A program made the translations under genes and the position numbers. The notes below the pieces were generated by a model. That model did not search any database, had not been told where the DNA came from, and saw only the letters and a program-made list of their open reading frames with translations. 64,000 nucleotides of DNA from Fervidicoccaceae archaeon. Its GTDB lineage: Archaea > Thermoproteota > Thermoprotei_A > Sulfolobales > Fervidicoccaceae. The stretch covers positions 522,024 to 586,023 of the forward strand of contig JAVZVD010000001.1 of NCBI GenBank assembly GCA_038878695.1, in the 5' to 3' direction. This document shows, one piece after another, positions 51,699-62,200 of the stretch. Every line of letters begins with the position of its first letter. The stretch's first letter is position 1.

Positions 51699-53294
51699 TT
51701 GCGTGAGCCCCCGAGTAGCATCGAGATTCTGGACTCAACGTTGCGCGAAGGCCTCCAAGCGGTCGGCGTCTCGCTCTCCGTCGAGGACAGGATCAAGCTC
51801 GCTCTCCTGCTAGACGAGGTGGGGGTTCACTTCATCGAAGGGGGGTGGCCCGGCGCGGCCGAGGCGGACAGGACCTTCCTGAGGCGCGCCAAACAGATGG
51901 GTCTCGGGGCCAAGATAGCGGCCTTCACGTCGACTAGGAGGAGGGAGCTCTCGGCAGACTCCGACCCCATACTGGCGGCCGTCCTCGACGTGGAGCCCGA
52001 CGTCGTCGTGGTCTTCGGGAAGACTTGGGACCTACACGTGCGAGTAGTCCTCGGCGCCACGCTCGAGGAGAATCTAGAGATCGTTAGGGACACGGTCGAG
52101 TTCTTCAGACGGCAAGGCCTCGCGGTCGTATTCGACGCCGAGCACTTCTTCGACGGCTACAAGGAGAACCGCGACTACGCGCTGGCCGTGGTTCGAGCGG
52201 CGGCCGAGGCCGGGGCCGAGACCGTGGTCCTCGCCGACACGAACGGAGGGAGCCTGCCCCACGAGGTCTACTTCGTCACGCGTGAGACCGTCGAGGAGCT
52301 CAGGCCTCTCGGAGCTCGCGTGGGCGTGCACGCTCACAACGACAGCGGCTGTGCCGTGGCCAACACGCTGATGGCCGTGATGGCGGGGGCCGAGCACGCG
52401 CAGGTCACGGTGAACGGGGTGGGAGAGAGGTGTGGCAACGCCGACCTAGCTGCCGTCGTCGCCAACCTCGAGCTCAAAATGGGAGTCAGAGCTCTGAGGA
52501 GGCCCGAGGGGCTGACCAAGCTCACTCAGCTCTCTCTCCTCTTCTACGAGCTCGCCGGCCTCTCGAGGAACCCCTTTCAACCCTACGTCGGCGAGAACGC
52601 TTTCGCGCACAAGGCCGGAGTGCACGTGGACGCCGTGCTCAAGTGCCCGAGGACTTACGAGCACATCGACCCCGAGCGCGTAGGCAATAAGCGGAGGCTC
52701 GTCGTCTCTCAGCTCAGCGGCAGAGCCGCTCTGCTCGCTCTGGCCTCTCAGCTCGGGATCGATGTGAGCAAGAGCGACCCGAGGCTGGCGAGAGCCCTCG
52801 AGAAGATCAAGAGGGCTGAGGTCGAGGGAGCGGGCCTGGAGGAGTCTCAGGCCTCGGTCGCCCTGACTCTCCTCAAGGAGTACGGAGCTTACTCGCCCAG
52901 GTTCGAGCTGATCGAGTGGAGCGTCGAGACGGGGCCGGGCCGAGCCAGGGCCAGAGCCCGCGTGAGAGCCGGGTCGAGAGTGGTGGAGGCCGAGAGCGAC
53001 GGGGTGGGCCCGGTGCACGCCGTGGACCTGGCCGTGAGGAGGGCCCTCGAGGAGGTGGCCCCCGAGGTGGCTCGCGTCAAGCTGGTGGACTACAGAGTCT
53101 CCCTCCTGGGGGCCCCCAAGAGCACCTCGTCCGTCGTCAAAGTGGCCATGGTCCTCACGGACGGCGAGCGGGCCTGGACCTCGGGCTGCGCCTCGACGAA
53201 CATAGTCGAGGCCAGCGTGAGGGCTCTAGTCGAGGGCCTGGACTACTACCTACACCTCCTCTCCAAGGGCTCTGCCGAGGCCCGAGAGAGCTAA
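51699..53294 (+). CDS. cimA: Citramalate synthase / LeuA-like acyltransferase
   Basis: 531 residues, two-domain form. The N-terminal TIM barrel has the HMGL signature LDSTLREGLQAVGVSLS, GVHAHNDSGCAVANTLMAV and the C-terminal catalytic NPFQPYVGENAFAHKAGVH. The LeuA allosteric dimer domain fills the last ~130 residues. The length, the YVGENAFAHKAG version and the ST in FIEGGWPG point to (R)-citramalate synthase, which condenses pyruvate and acetyl-CoA for isoleucine synthesis, rather than 2-isopropylmalate synthase. TTG start; TATA-like CTTAATAATG at 51634-51643. Confidence 0.85.
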   Translation: MREPPSSIEILDSTLREGLQAVGVSLSVEDRIKLALLLDEVGVHFIEGGWPGAAEADRTFLRRAKQMGLGAKIAAFTSTRRRELSADSDPILAAVLDVEPDVVVVFGKTWDLHVRVVLGATLEENLEIVRDTVEFFRRQGLAVVFDAEHFFDGYKENRDYALAVVRAAAEAGAETVVLADTNGGSLPHEVYFVTRETVEELRPLGARVGVHAHNDSGCAVANTLMAVMAGAEHAQVTVNGVGERCGNADLAAVVANLELKMGVRALRRPEGLTKLTQLSLLFYELAGLSRNPFQPYVGENAFAHKAGVHVDAVLKCPRTYEHIDPERVGNKRRLVVSQLSGRAALLALASQLGIDVSKSDPRLARALEKIKRAEVEGAGLEESQASVALTLLKEYGAYSPRFELIEWSVETGPGRARARARVRAGSRVVEAESDGVGPVHAVDLAVRRALEEVAPEVARVKLVDYRVSLLGAPKSTSSVVKVAMVLTDGERAWTSGCASTNIVEASVRALVEGLDYYLHLLSKGSAEARES

Positions 53295-53336
53295 AAGAAG
53301 GGGAAACAACAGATCAGGACACGAGGAGACCCCGCT

Positions 53337-53768
53337 TTGCGGGCCAAGCTAAGGCTTGGCGAGACCGTCGAGACCATAATGAGCAGACCCCCCATTGTGA
53401 TCGGGGCCAGCGCCAGCGTCCAAGAGGCCGCGAGGCTCATGGCGGTGAACAGAGTGGGCAGCGTCATGGTCGTCGACGACGAGGGGAGGCTCGTCGGGAT
53501 CGTGACCGAGAGAGACATCGTGAGGCTCGTCGCGTTCAGCGGCGCCGACCTGAGCCGCGACTACCCTATCGCCAGAGTGATGAGCTCTGACCCCGTCACT
53601 CTAGGCCCCCGCGAGAATCTACTCGACGCTCTCGCCAAGATGTGCGAGAACAACGTGAGACACCTGCCGGTGGTCGACGAGAAGGGCAAACCCATAGGCA
53701 TGGTCAGCAATCGAGACATCATAGATGCCCTCATCGAGAGCCTGTTGGCCGTTAGGAGGAGCAGGTAG
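53337..53768 (+). CDS. Tandem CBS-domain protein
   Basis: 143 residues holding two CBS repeats (PIVIGASASVQEAARLM / VVDDEGRLVGIVTERDIVRL and PVTLGPRENLLDALAKM / VVDEKGKPIGMVSNRDIIDAL). Such stand-alone pairs bind adenylate ligands and regulate other proteins or sense energy charge. TTG start 42 bases after cimA, so co-transcription with cimA is likely and it may respond to an adenine nucleotide. Confidence 0.88.
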   Translation: MRAKLRLGETVETIMSRPPIVIGASASVQEAARLMAVNRVGSVMVVDDEGRLVGIVTERDIVRLVAFSGADLSRDYPIARVMSSDPVTLGPRENLLDALAKMCENNVRHLPVVDEKGKPIGMVSNRDIIDALIESLLAVRRSR

Positions 53769-53825
53769 AGCCCTCGGCGCATCGAATATTAAGCGCGGCT
53801 CCTCCCCAGAGCTCGGATGCCGTGC

Positions 53826-53913
53826 GCCGGGGTCGCCCAGCCTGGTAGGGCGCCGGCCTGCTAAGCCGGTGGGGGACAACCCCGCGCGGGTTCAAATCCC
53901 GCCCCCGGCGCCA
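53826..53913 (+). tRNA. tRNA-Ser (GCT)
   Basis: 88 bases including encoded CCA. Acceptor GCCGGGG/CCCCGGC, anticodon stem CCGGC/GCCGG with loop CTGCTAA (anticodon GCT), long variable arm, T-arm GCGGG-TTCAAAT-CCCGC, discriminator G at 53910. AATATTAAG at 53787-53795 is the promoter. It marks the left edge of the compositionally distinct island and is a likely integration target. Confidence 0.96.
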
Positions 53914-54020
53914 CTCCCATGCGTGGTGATGGTTTATAAGTCATTGTTTCAGACCCCACACATACACCGTGAAACGATTTAATAATGTTGCTATTGATAG
54001 TATTAAGAGATAATGTTGTT

Positions 54021-54266
54021 ATGAGTGTGGCTGTGAAGCCTTGGTACGATGGACTGAACCTCGGAGGGTTGAGTGATGCAGACAGGGTTAAGATACTTCA
54101 TAGTGGATGAGCTAAGCACGGTAGGGAGAGGGTGCAGGAGGTCCTTGGGGTAAGTAGGATCACTATGCGGAGGCTCCTGAACGGGAAGTCCAGGCTGGAC
54201 GATGGGAGGCTGAAGCTACTGCTCACCATGATCACAGAATACTCACCTTCGATGCTCACACCTTGA
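54021..54266 (+). pseudogene. Helix-turn-helix ORF with an internal TGA
   Basis: From ATG 54021, 29 codons (MSVAVKPWYDGLNLGGLSDA...) reach a TGA at 54108-54110. The same frame then continues for about 50 codons with a clear helix-turn-helix (ERVQEVLGVSRITMRRLLNG), stopping at 54264-54266. The TGA is a single G-to-A change from a Trp codon. Similar HTH modules occur at the N-terminus of archaeal integrases or as small regulators; no recombinase domain follows. It is read here as a remnant of the element's integrase or regulator. Confidence 0.6.
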
Positions 54267-55559
54267 TCAGCATCTCCGGATGGGATGTGCGTATCGACAC
54301 GATCTTCTTGGGCTTGATGATCTCCAGAATTCTGTCGAGCTGGTGTGGGTAGTAGTGACCGGATATGCGCACCCTATAGCTGTGTACTCCGAGCCGCGTT
54401 AGTCATGCACCGACCTTCGCCTCCATTATCCTGAACTCCTCGCCTCTGGGCTCGCTGGTCAGCTGTATCAGTAGCGACCCCCCGCAGGTCTACCCCCTGG
54501 TTCGCCAGGATCCTCAACTCGTCCACGGCTCTGTACGAGAGGAACACAGCTATCTTGTCGCTGGGGATGGACTCGACCAGCCTACAGCTCCTCACGCTAC
54601 CGACGTAGTCGAAGAGAGTGTACCCGTGCCTTCTAGCCTCTCCGTGGATGTCGTAGTAGAAGTACTGCTCTTGGTCTAAGCCTATGCTGGTTAGCGACGC
54701 ATCGGCGATGTCTGCGTACCTCTCGTGGACTACCGCGATGGACCACCCGCGCTTGGACAGTAGGTCGGCTACGAACGCGAGGGTCTCGACGTCTAGTGGG
54801 TGGTAGGTGAGGAAGAGCACCTTCCTGCTGTAGCTCTCCAAGAGCTTGCTGAAGACTAGCGACGCTGTTTCTACGTCTACGTAGTCTCTCACGCCGCCTA
54901 GGTTCGTGCCCTCGACGATGGCTAGATCGACGCCGCCGACCTCCTCAACGAGCCCGCCTAGGTTTGCGGAGGTGTCTAAGCTGTGCTCTATGCCTAGAGC
55001 TTTGAGCGGTGTGTCGAGCCTGAAGCCACCCGTGTAGAGAACCGAGCCGGACGAGGTGTGCAGGAGGAAGGCGTAGGGTGGGTAGGCGCTGTGGCTGACT
55101 CTAAACCGGTTTAACGACGCCGCGCCACCCCTTAACGCTTCTAGCATAGCTCACGACATCCCCTGTGGGTGGTAGTAGAACGCTTTTCCACGACCACTCT
55201 CAGGAGTTGGTGAGCTTCGCGAGGATACCCATGTGTGGAACGTAGAGCTCAACACCCTGCTCCTCAGCCATGGAGAGTGCTCCCAGGTGGTCAAGGTGGA
55301 GGTGGGAGATGAACACAGCGTCAATGCCTTCGTAGGCTTCTGGTGGTGGTATGACTTTAACCTCGTAGAGGTCTCTGAGAGTGTGAGGTTCTATGTAGCC
55401 ACCGTAGAACTTGGTGAAAGCCCCGAAGTCGATCCCCTGGTCGAGCATCACAGAGAAGCCGCTCTCCTCGTCTCTGACAACCACGCAGTTACCACCAATG
55501 CTTCTTGCACCACCGTAAACCTCGATGATAACCGAGTTGCCGAGCCTTTGCTTGATCAA
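54256..55559 (-). pseudogene. Broken beta-CASP metallo-beta-lactamase nuclease (RNase J-like)
   Basis: The first part (from ATG 55559) has YGGARSIGGNCVVV and the zinc motif HLHLDHLGAL; the frame then meets TGA at 55200 (after KLTNS). Homology resumes as EWSWKSVLLPPTGDVVSYA, shifts frame near 55150, continues as the beta-CASP region (VLFLTYHPLDVETLAFV), shifts again at a CGGGGGG run near 54485, has another TGA near 54405, and ends with YRVRISGHYYPHQLDRIL, the C-terminal motif. So two nonsense TGA, each where Trp would fit, and two frameshifts. The ATG overlaps the helicase stop by four bases: it was translationally coupled to the defence operon before decaying. Confidence 0.78.
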
Positions 55560-58500
55560 TCCTGAGCACCGGGGTGGAAACCAAACCTGTACGCGGTGAT
55601 CCTGACTTCTCTCCTGGTGAGCGGAAGCCTGTTCGCCGGGTTCCTGATTGCGAGCACAACTGGGTTCCTGGTTCCCACGCCGTAGACTAGGTATATCCAG
55701 TACTTCTCCCCGAGCTCTTTAGCCGTAGCATACTCTCTCTCCGTGAGCTCGAACTCGAGCCTTGGCTTAACAAAGCCCTTGCACTCTATGAACCTCTCCT
55801 CGTTGCCATCTCTGCTGTAGATGTCGTAGTGCTCCACTAAGTTGACCAGTATTGGCTCTCTACTAGCTTTCCTCTCGAGCTCGGCGACAACCTCGAGCAG
55901 GTACTTCTTCTCGAATCCTCCCCAGACCCCAGTTGCAGAGATGTACGTGGACTCCGGTAAGAAGCCCAGCGTGAAGAAGACAGCTAGGGGTTGCAGGTCC
56001 ACGGTGGCTCGGGTGCTGTAGAGGGGGTTGGGCTTTGCCCCGATCCCGCTGAAAACCGTCTTCTTGACATCCTCGTACTTCCTCGTGTTCTCGAACATTT
56101 TGTCGAGGGCTACGCCCTTTGCTTTCGCGTAGCCAGCGTAGATCTTTGCGTAGTGTTCAAGCTGGTCTCTGAGGTAGCCGTGTACTTCATCTACGGGGAG
56201 AGACTCGAGTAGCATTCTGGAAATCGTCTCCACGAGAGATACTTCTCTCAGGGGTGCTATCCAGTTCTCGTCGACGTTGACCTCTAAGCCTATCAGGTCC
56301 GAAACAGCTCTGTTACCCAAGTTTATGGTTACCCTGTACAGAATGTAGACTCTTCTACCTGGGTTGTTGACGGCGATGTAGAGGGTTCCGGGTGGTGGGG
56401 ATTCCTCCACGGTCCTGGTTCTGTTTACAACCATGTTGATGGATTCAACAGGGTCCTCGGGCTTAGCGGTACAGCCCGCGAGCCTGCAGTACGTTTCGAG
56501 AAGAAGCTTCGCAAGCTTTCCCGCCTCTTCGTGGTTCTTGATACCGCACATGCTGTACAAAGCGTTCTCGATGTCATGCCTGCTAGTTTGACCCGGATAC
56601 ACTCTGCTCTTCTTGATTCTCTCGGCAAGCCTCACGATCTCGCCTACGAACCTCTCAGCCAGTTTTTCCAGGAGCTTAGCGTACTCCTCGTCTCCTGATT
56701 CGATGAGCTTCCTCAGGATGACCTCCTCGGGCTGAATACCTTTCTCTTTCTCATCCACCAGCTTTTCCTTTCTCAGAATCCTGATGAGTGGTACAGCGCC
56801 AATGTACCTGCTCAGCACATCGGATGCTTTCTCTCCGAGCTTTCGCCTAATGGTCTCATCGAATATCGTGTTTCGAAGAGTAACCAGGTACGCTTCTTCA
56901 CCCAGCCCGAGCTCCTGCTTGCCTAAGGACTCCACTATGCTGTAAACCTTGCCGAAGAATATCCTCTGTATCTTCTCCTCAACCGTGTTCAAGAGGAAGA
57001 GGTTGAACACATAAACAGTTCTCCTCTGACCGTACCTCCACACTCTACCAACCCTCTGCTCGAGCCTCAGAGGGCTGTAAACAACCTCGTAGTTCACGAG
57101 GACGTTGGCTTCTTGAAGGTTCAACCCTTCGCTCATAACGTCCGTTGCAACCAGCACCTTCACACCGGGTTTCTCTAGCCACTTCACCACATCTAGGTAC
57201 TCGTTCTTGTTGTCGGAGGTGAGAACTCTGACCATGTCACCTGCGTTGGGGTAACGTTTGCTGAGCTCATCCACGAGCCTCTTGTACACATAGTAAGCGG
57301 TGTCTTTGAACTCGGTGAAAACCAGTATCTTGGCGTCTCCGAGATCCGAGAACACGCCCTCCGGCTTGCTCTTCGCCAGCTCGATGAGCCTCAGTAGGAA
57401 CTCTATCTTGGAGTCCCTGAACTCGCCGCTGATCAACCGTTCAGCGATGTTTATGGACTCGCTCAGCTTGACACTCTCCTCGTTTTTCAGAAGGTTTGCC
57501 TCCTGGAGAACAGCGCCTAGTTCGTTGAAGACCCTGTCTGGTTCTACTTCTCCCTCCCCGGCAATCTCCCGCCTCAGCGCTATTCTCACTTTCTTGAGGG
57601 CTTCTTCAATTCCCGTTTTTCCGATTACTACCAGTTCTTCGGCTCTCTTGGATGTTATCTTCGCGAAGGTCTCAACTAGTGCCTGCGGAGAGGAGGTTCC
57701 CCGCTTGATAAGTAGCATGGATAGAAGAGCGGATACCGCTCGCGCACGCTTAGCCTCGTACTCACCAGCTTCGTAAACCTTCTGATAGTACCTTGCCACG
57801 ATCGATCTTCCCAACGAAACGAGGTTCTTCAGTAGCTTCTGCTCCTCGAGAGTAGGCGCTATGAGAACCGAGAGCATTACTGCTGGTTTGAACAGCTCCT
57901 TCTGCTCATACACGTTGTTAACGTCTTCCTTGGTCCTCCTGTGTACTAGAACCATGTGTGTTGCCGCGTAGAAGTCTGATCCCACCTTTGGCTTAGCTTT
58001 CTTCTCCTTGGGTATGAGCTTCTCTATATCTGGATCCAACACGGAGAGCAGGTAGAGGTACTTTTTCTCGTCTCCTCTGTGCGGTGTCGCGGAGAGCAGT
58101 AAAACGGTTGTGTTGCGATTATTCCTAGCAAGCTTCGCTATCTCTTCTCTAAGTATCTTAGGTGCAAGCCTGTGGGCTTCATCGACAATGATCGCGTCCC
58201 AAGCAATCTTTCTCACTTTGTCAATGTACTCTTTCTTCTTCACAGTATCCATTCTGACCACGTAGTAGCCTTCCGCATCCCCACACTCCATGAGCTCCTC
58301 GAGAAGAGCCGAGGTGTTCTTGGCTTTAACTCCGAACCTTTCCAGCTCGCTTATCCATTGCTTTTCGAGAACAGATGGTACAACTATGAGGATTCGTCTG
58401 AGAGGCTGAAGCATGCTCAGAGCATGCAGTATTCGTAGTGCTTCAACGGTTTTTCCAAGACCAATCGTATCAGCTATGAGGATTCTCGTAGGGTTTATGA

Positions 58501-58639
58501 GGAGAGCCCTGGCGACCAGCTCTGTTTGGTGGAGTAGAGGCTCAACCGGGCGGTTAGCAGAGCGGGGCAATGTGAAAAAAGGGTTTCTAAGGTAGTTCTC
58601 GGCGAGCACATGTAGTAGGAGTAGTCTCGCGTCCTTCAC
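55556..58639 (-). CDS. SNF2-type helicase with C-terminal DUF3883-like domain
   Basis: 1027 residues. Superfamily 2 motifs in order: DTIGLGKTVEALRIL (I), VPSVLEKQW (Ia), DEAH in IIVDEAHRLAPK (II), LLLSATPHRGD (III), and QRVGRVWRYGQRR (VI). The last ~130 residues contain YDIYSRDGNEERFIECKG and EYATAKELGEKYWIYLVYG, matching the DUF3883/NO VEIN C-terminal domain, a restriction-endonuclease-like fold with D...E-x-K-type residues. The protein could thus both translocate on and cut or bind foreign DNA. Fourth gene of the island operon, overlapping neighbours by four bases on both sides. Confidence 0.85.
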   Translation of the reverse strand: MKDARLLLLHVLAENYLRNPFFTLPRSANRPVEPLLHQTELVARALLINPTRILIADTIGLGKTVEALRILHALSMLQPLRRILIVVPSVLEKQWISELERFGVKAKNTSALLEELMECGDAEGYYVVRMDTVKKKEYIDKVRKIAWDAIIVDEAHRLAPKILREEIAKLARNNRNTTVLLLSATPHRGDEKKYLYLLSVLDPDIEKLIPKEKKAKPKVGSDFYAATHMVLVHRRTKEDVNNVYEQKELFKPAVMLSVLIAPTLEEQKLLKNLVSLGRSIVARYYQKVYEAGEYEAKRARAVSALLSMLLIKRGTSSPQALVETFAKITSKRAEELVVIGKTGIEEALKKVRIALRREIAGEGEVEPDRVFNELGAVLQEANLLKNEESVKLSESINIAERLISGEFRDSKIEFLLRLIELAKSKPEGVFSDLGDAKILVFTEFKDTAYYVYKRLVDELSKRYPNAGDMVRVLTSDNKNEYLDVVKWLEKPGVKVLVATDVMSEGLNLQEANVLVNYEVVYSPLRLEQRVGRVWRYGQRRTVYVFNLFLLNTVEEKIQRIFFGKVYSIVESLGKQELGLGEEAYLVTLRNTIFDETIRRKLGEKASDVLSRYIGAVPLIRILRKEKLVDEKEKGIQPEEVILRKLIESGDEEYAKLLEKLAERFVGEIVRLAERIKKSRVYPGQTSRHDIENALYSMCGIKNHEEAGKLAKLLLETYCRLAGCTAKPEDPVESINMVVNRTRTVEESPPPGTLYIAVNNPGRRVYILYRVTINLGNRAVSDLIGLEVNVDENWIAPLREVSLVETISRMLLESLPVDEVHGYLRDQLEHYAKIYAGYAKAKGVALDKMFENTRKYEDVKKTVFSGIGAKPNPLYSTRATVDLQPLAVFFTLGFLPESTYISATGVWGGFEKKYLLEVVAELERKASREPILVNLVEHYDIYSRDGNEERFIECKGFVKPRLEFELTEREYATAKELGEKYWIYLVYGVGTRNPVVLAIRNPANRLPLTRREVRITAYRFGFHPGAQD

Positions 58640-59259
58640 TTGTCATACCCGTACATTACTCTGAAGGCTTTACCCACGCGGAGAGCCCAGTAGAGCCCTC
58701 TGTTCATGTAGCTGTACCTGTTGTCCACGAACCTGTCCATTACCGTGATGCCGAGCCTGTCCGACCATATTCCCCGTTGCTCTATCTCCTCACCCACTCT
58801 CCTGTAGGCGGTGTAGGGCTTACGCCTATATGTTGCCAAAACTGCTGAGTACAGCATGTGCTGGTGTCCCTGGTCCAGCCCAGGGAACTCAATTACGGGT
58901 ACTCTGACGATGGTTTTACCTCGCCCCCACGCGTTCACCTCTCTCTCGACGAGCTTAACGCTGGCTCCGAGCTTCTCGGCGAACCACACGTAGTACTCCG
59001 GGTCGTGGGCTGGCACCGCTAGAACAGTGTCGCCGTCGCGGACAAGCTCCTTGAAAGCTCTCCTGCTGAGAACCAGCCGTCCCAGCTTCTCCTCCACCCC
59101 CTTGCTCGTCGTACTGAAGTACGCTATCCACCACCTGAAGTACCCTTCAACGATGTCGCTGTGCCACGGGTTCACACTTTTCTTCTTCTTCCTCCGCAGG
59201 TACATCGTGGCAAAGTACCTCTTGCGCTCCCCTACAATTTCTCCGCTCACCTGGATCAC
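58636..59259 (-). CDS. Unrecognised 207-aa operon protein
   Basis: Lies between the ATPase and helicase with 4-base overlaps on both ends, so it is certainly a member of the operon. Contents: a basic cluster YLRRKKKKSVNP, an aromatic region FRWWIAYFSTTS, and VLAVPAHDPEYYVWFAEKLG. The final third has GLDQGHQHMLYSAVLATYRR with paired His. No family recognised; it might be a small nuclease or adaptor comparable in position to the DUF3780-type accessory gene of related systems. Starts at ATG 59259. Confidence 0.7.
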   Translation of the reverse strand: MIQVSGEIVGERKRYFATMYLRRKKKKSVNPWHSDIVEGYFRWWIAYFSTTSKGVEEKLGRLVLSRRAFKELVRDGDTVLAVPAHDPEYYVWFAEKLGASVKLVEREVNAWGRGKTIVRVPVIEFPGLDQGHQHMLYSAVLATYRRKPYTAYRRVGEEIEQRGIWSDRLGITVMDRFVDNRYSYMNRGLYWALRVGKAFRVMYGYDK

Positions 59260-62200
59260 CCTTTCACCAGGACTGTTAAGCGGAGGTTGTCCGGGAGCTC
59301 CTTGATTTTCTCGACTTCGCTCATCTTGTCCTCTGGCACATGCACGGTGATTCTCAGGTCTCTCACCTCGAAGCTATCGGTTAAGTCTCTGACTAGCGAT
59401 AGGACCTGGATTGCTTCGTCCACGGATAGGTTGTCGGCTTCCACTCGGATCTTGTCCATAACGGCTTTTACGGTGATTGAGCCCACCAGCTCCCTTGAGA
59501 CCGCTACTGCTCTGTGGAAGTCTTCAAAGGACGAAATCTCCATTGCTTTCAAAGCCACGACTCTGCCAGCCTCGAGGTACTCTTTAGCGTCGCGAACCGT
59601 GAGAGTGAGAGTGACTTCCTCTGGAGCGAGCACGGGTCTACGTATGCGTACGGTTTTCTCTCCGCGCCCCAGTACTGATCCCTTCTCGTCTAGAACCACT
59701 GCTGTGACCACGACCTCTCCAGCGTTCTTCTCGGGTTTTAGCTCAAAGCTCCTGCTGAACGGTACGGCAACGTCTTCTTCGATTTGCGCTGGCTCTGCAC
59801 CCTTCGCTGTGATCCTCAGCTTTGCTCTCTCGACGACGGGTGCAACAGCCTTCAGGTTCAGCTTGATGAGGATAGGTGCTTCGGCTTCAGCTTCCCCGGG
59901 GGCGTCGATGTCTACTCGGACAGCGATCTTCTCCTTGTAGGCAACGTACGTTGTTCTAATGAGCTCGCCGTAGCCCGGTAGCTGGCGCAGAGCATCGAGG
60001 GTGAGCTCTCGTTCTCCGTCCGTGAACACCAGGATCTCGTTGCTCTCGAGGCTCCTCTTGGCGTTCTCCAGCCACTCCTCGAGGATGCTCGTGTACTTCG
60101 TTAAAACCACTGGTCTCCCCTGCTTCATGGAGCTCAGGGCTTCCTTAGCAATGCTCTCGTACTCCTCGTCGGTTAGGGAGCCGGCTCCACCGCTCTTTAC
60201 ACGGGCTAGTGCTTCGCTCTTCGAGGAGAGCACGCTCTTCCAGTAGAGTTTACCCTCGATCTTGACGGCGTACTCGAGGTTCTTGACGGGTTTCAGAGCG
60301 TTCTCCACGAACCACTTCAAGCTCATGACTGGTATGTCCTCTCGGTTTCCGGTGAGCAGGTTGATCCACACGTTGTTGAGCATAACGCTGTCCTGGACCG
60401 CGCTCTCTCCTAGGAGAACCCTGGCTACATCCAGCACCCAGTTCTCATCCATCTCCGAGAGGATGAACGAGTTACTGCAAAGTGTTTCTTCAACAGCCTT
60501 GAACACCTGTTTCTCCCGCACGATTTCGCTAAGCTTCAGCGACAGTATTCTCCCTCCGCGCTTGAGCTTAACGGTGTTGTATACTTTGCTTATCAGGACC
60601 TCGGTGTACTTGAGGTAGTCTTTTTCGCACTTCGATACATCCTGCTTCAGCTTTTTCAGGAGGTCCGGCTCCTCCCTGATGTCGGCTTCGTACTCCTCTG
60701 CGAGAACCTCTTCGGTGAGCTTATCTCTGCAGACAATGTGGTACTTGATCGCGCTCCTCAGGGCTTCCCAGTAGGTTTCGGCTTTCACACCGTACCTCTT
60801 CGCTTCATCAGGGGGGATTCTGGACTCGGTGTCGGGGACTAGTATCAGCGTGTTCGTGTACTTGACTTGCTCAGCGAGTTCGCTGTCTGGGACCGGCTCC
60901 GTGTATACTACGATGGTTGGAACTGCACCCTCCTCTCTGATCTCGTTGTGGAAAACAGCGGCTTCACCCAGTAGTGGTAGCCCGCTTCTCACTTTCTTGA
61001 AGCCCGTGTCCAGCTGGTTCCTCAGGACGGTTTCAACTTCATCGTCTGTTACCTTCTCAGCGTACCTGTTCATCAGTTCCTGTAGCCTCGGAGTCCACTT
61101 CATGAACCACCGGTCTTCGTGGACGTGGAGATGTGGGAGCTTACCTGAGAGGTACCTTAGTGTAGCCTCGGCATCGTACCACTTACTGTCCTTGGCTACC
61201 GGGAGGTCGATTACTGCGTAAGCGACATCCCTGGTCGTTGGGTATATGTCCTTGTTGCTTACAAGGCCTCTTCCAGCGAGGCTTCTCAGCCAGATGTAGA
61301 CGGAGATAGCGTACGCCGCGGGAACGTATTCCTTATCTACGTACTGCTCGTGAACTGGTTTAACCGTGCATTTCACGTCTACTGAGGTACTCTCACTAAC
61401 AACAGAGCTCCTGAGGACGCTCACGAACCTCTGGAAATCTCTCTCAGTTGATGGCAAATTGGAGACGAGGACAGCTTCGTCGAAGACGGGCACGTAGTAC
61501 GGCATGAGGAGATGCGGTTCAAAACCCGTCCAGTCAAAGCATCCGAGCTCAACAGCTCTGAGGGATTCGGCTACAATTGCCAGAGGGCTCCTGGTGAGCT
61601 GGAAGTGCTCGCTCAGGTACTGGTGGAGAACCCTCAGGGTTTCTATGGTCTCCGGGTGAACCGGGTAGGTTTTCTCGAGCTCGTCTACAAGCTTACGCCT
61701 CACCAGGTGGTCTCTGATCTCGGTGGCGGGCACAGCGTTTACTATCATTTCGCCGATCTTCCTTCCAAGGCTTGCGAGCTTAGCGGGGTCCTCGTCGAAA
61801 ATCCTCTTCCTGACGATCGACGCTATGTCCCCGAATGACGTGACGACTATCGTGGTTCCTCGGGTTCTATCGAGCACTCTCTTTATGACGTCAACGTCAA
61901 AGAGCTTCTCGTGCGCCTTCTCGAGTCTCCCTGTCTCGGGGCTGAAGGGAATGGTTATAACCACCGCGCAGGACTGTATATCCTCTGTTGTGAGTAGTTC
62001 CGAGAGTACCAGGATGAACTGGTTCACCAGGGGTCGCATGTTTTCGGGTATTCTTCCGTAATACTGTGCTATCTCGTCAATGAGTATTACCGCACTGCTT
62101 CCGTTCAGCAGGGTTCTAAGCTGGTCTTTCGAAGGTGCTACGACATTGTTGTCCTGCACGGCTACGAGCTGGTAGTTTCCGAGCTTATCGGCTATGTAGC

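Noticed and set aside
54021..55559. TGA codons read as selenocysteine or reassigned Trp
   Set aside because: Accompanied by frameshifts, no SECIS-like context was seen, and all other genes in the window use TGA as a normal stop.
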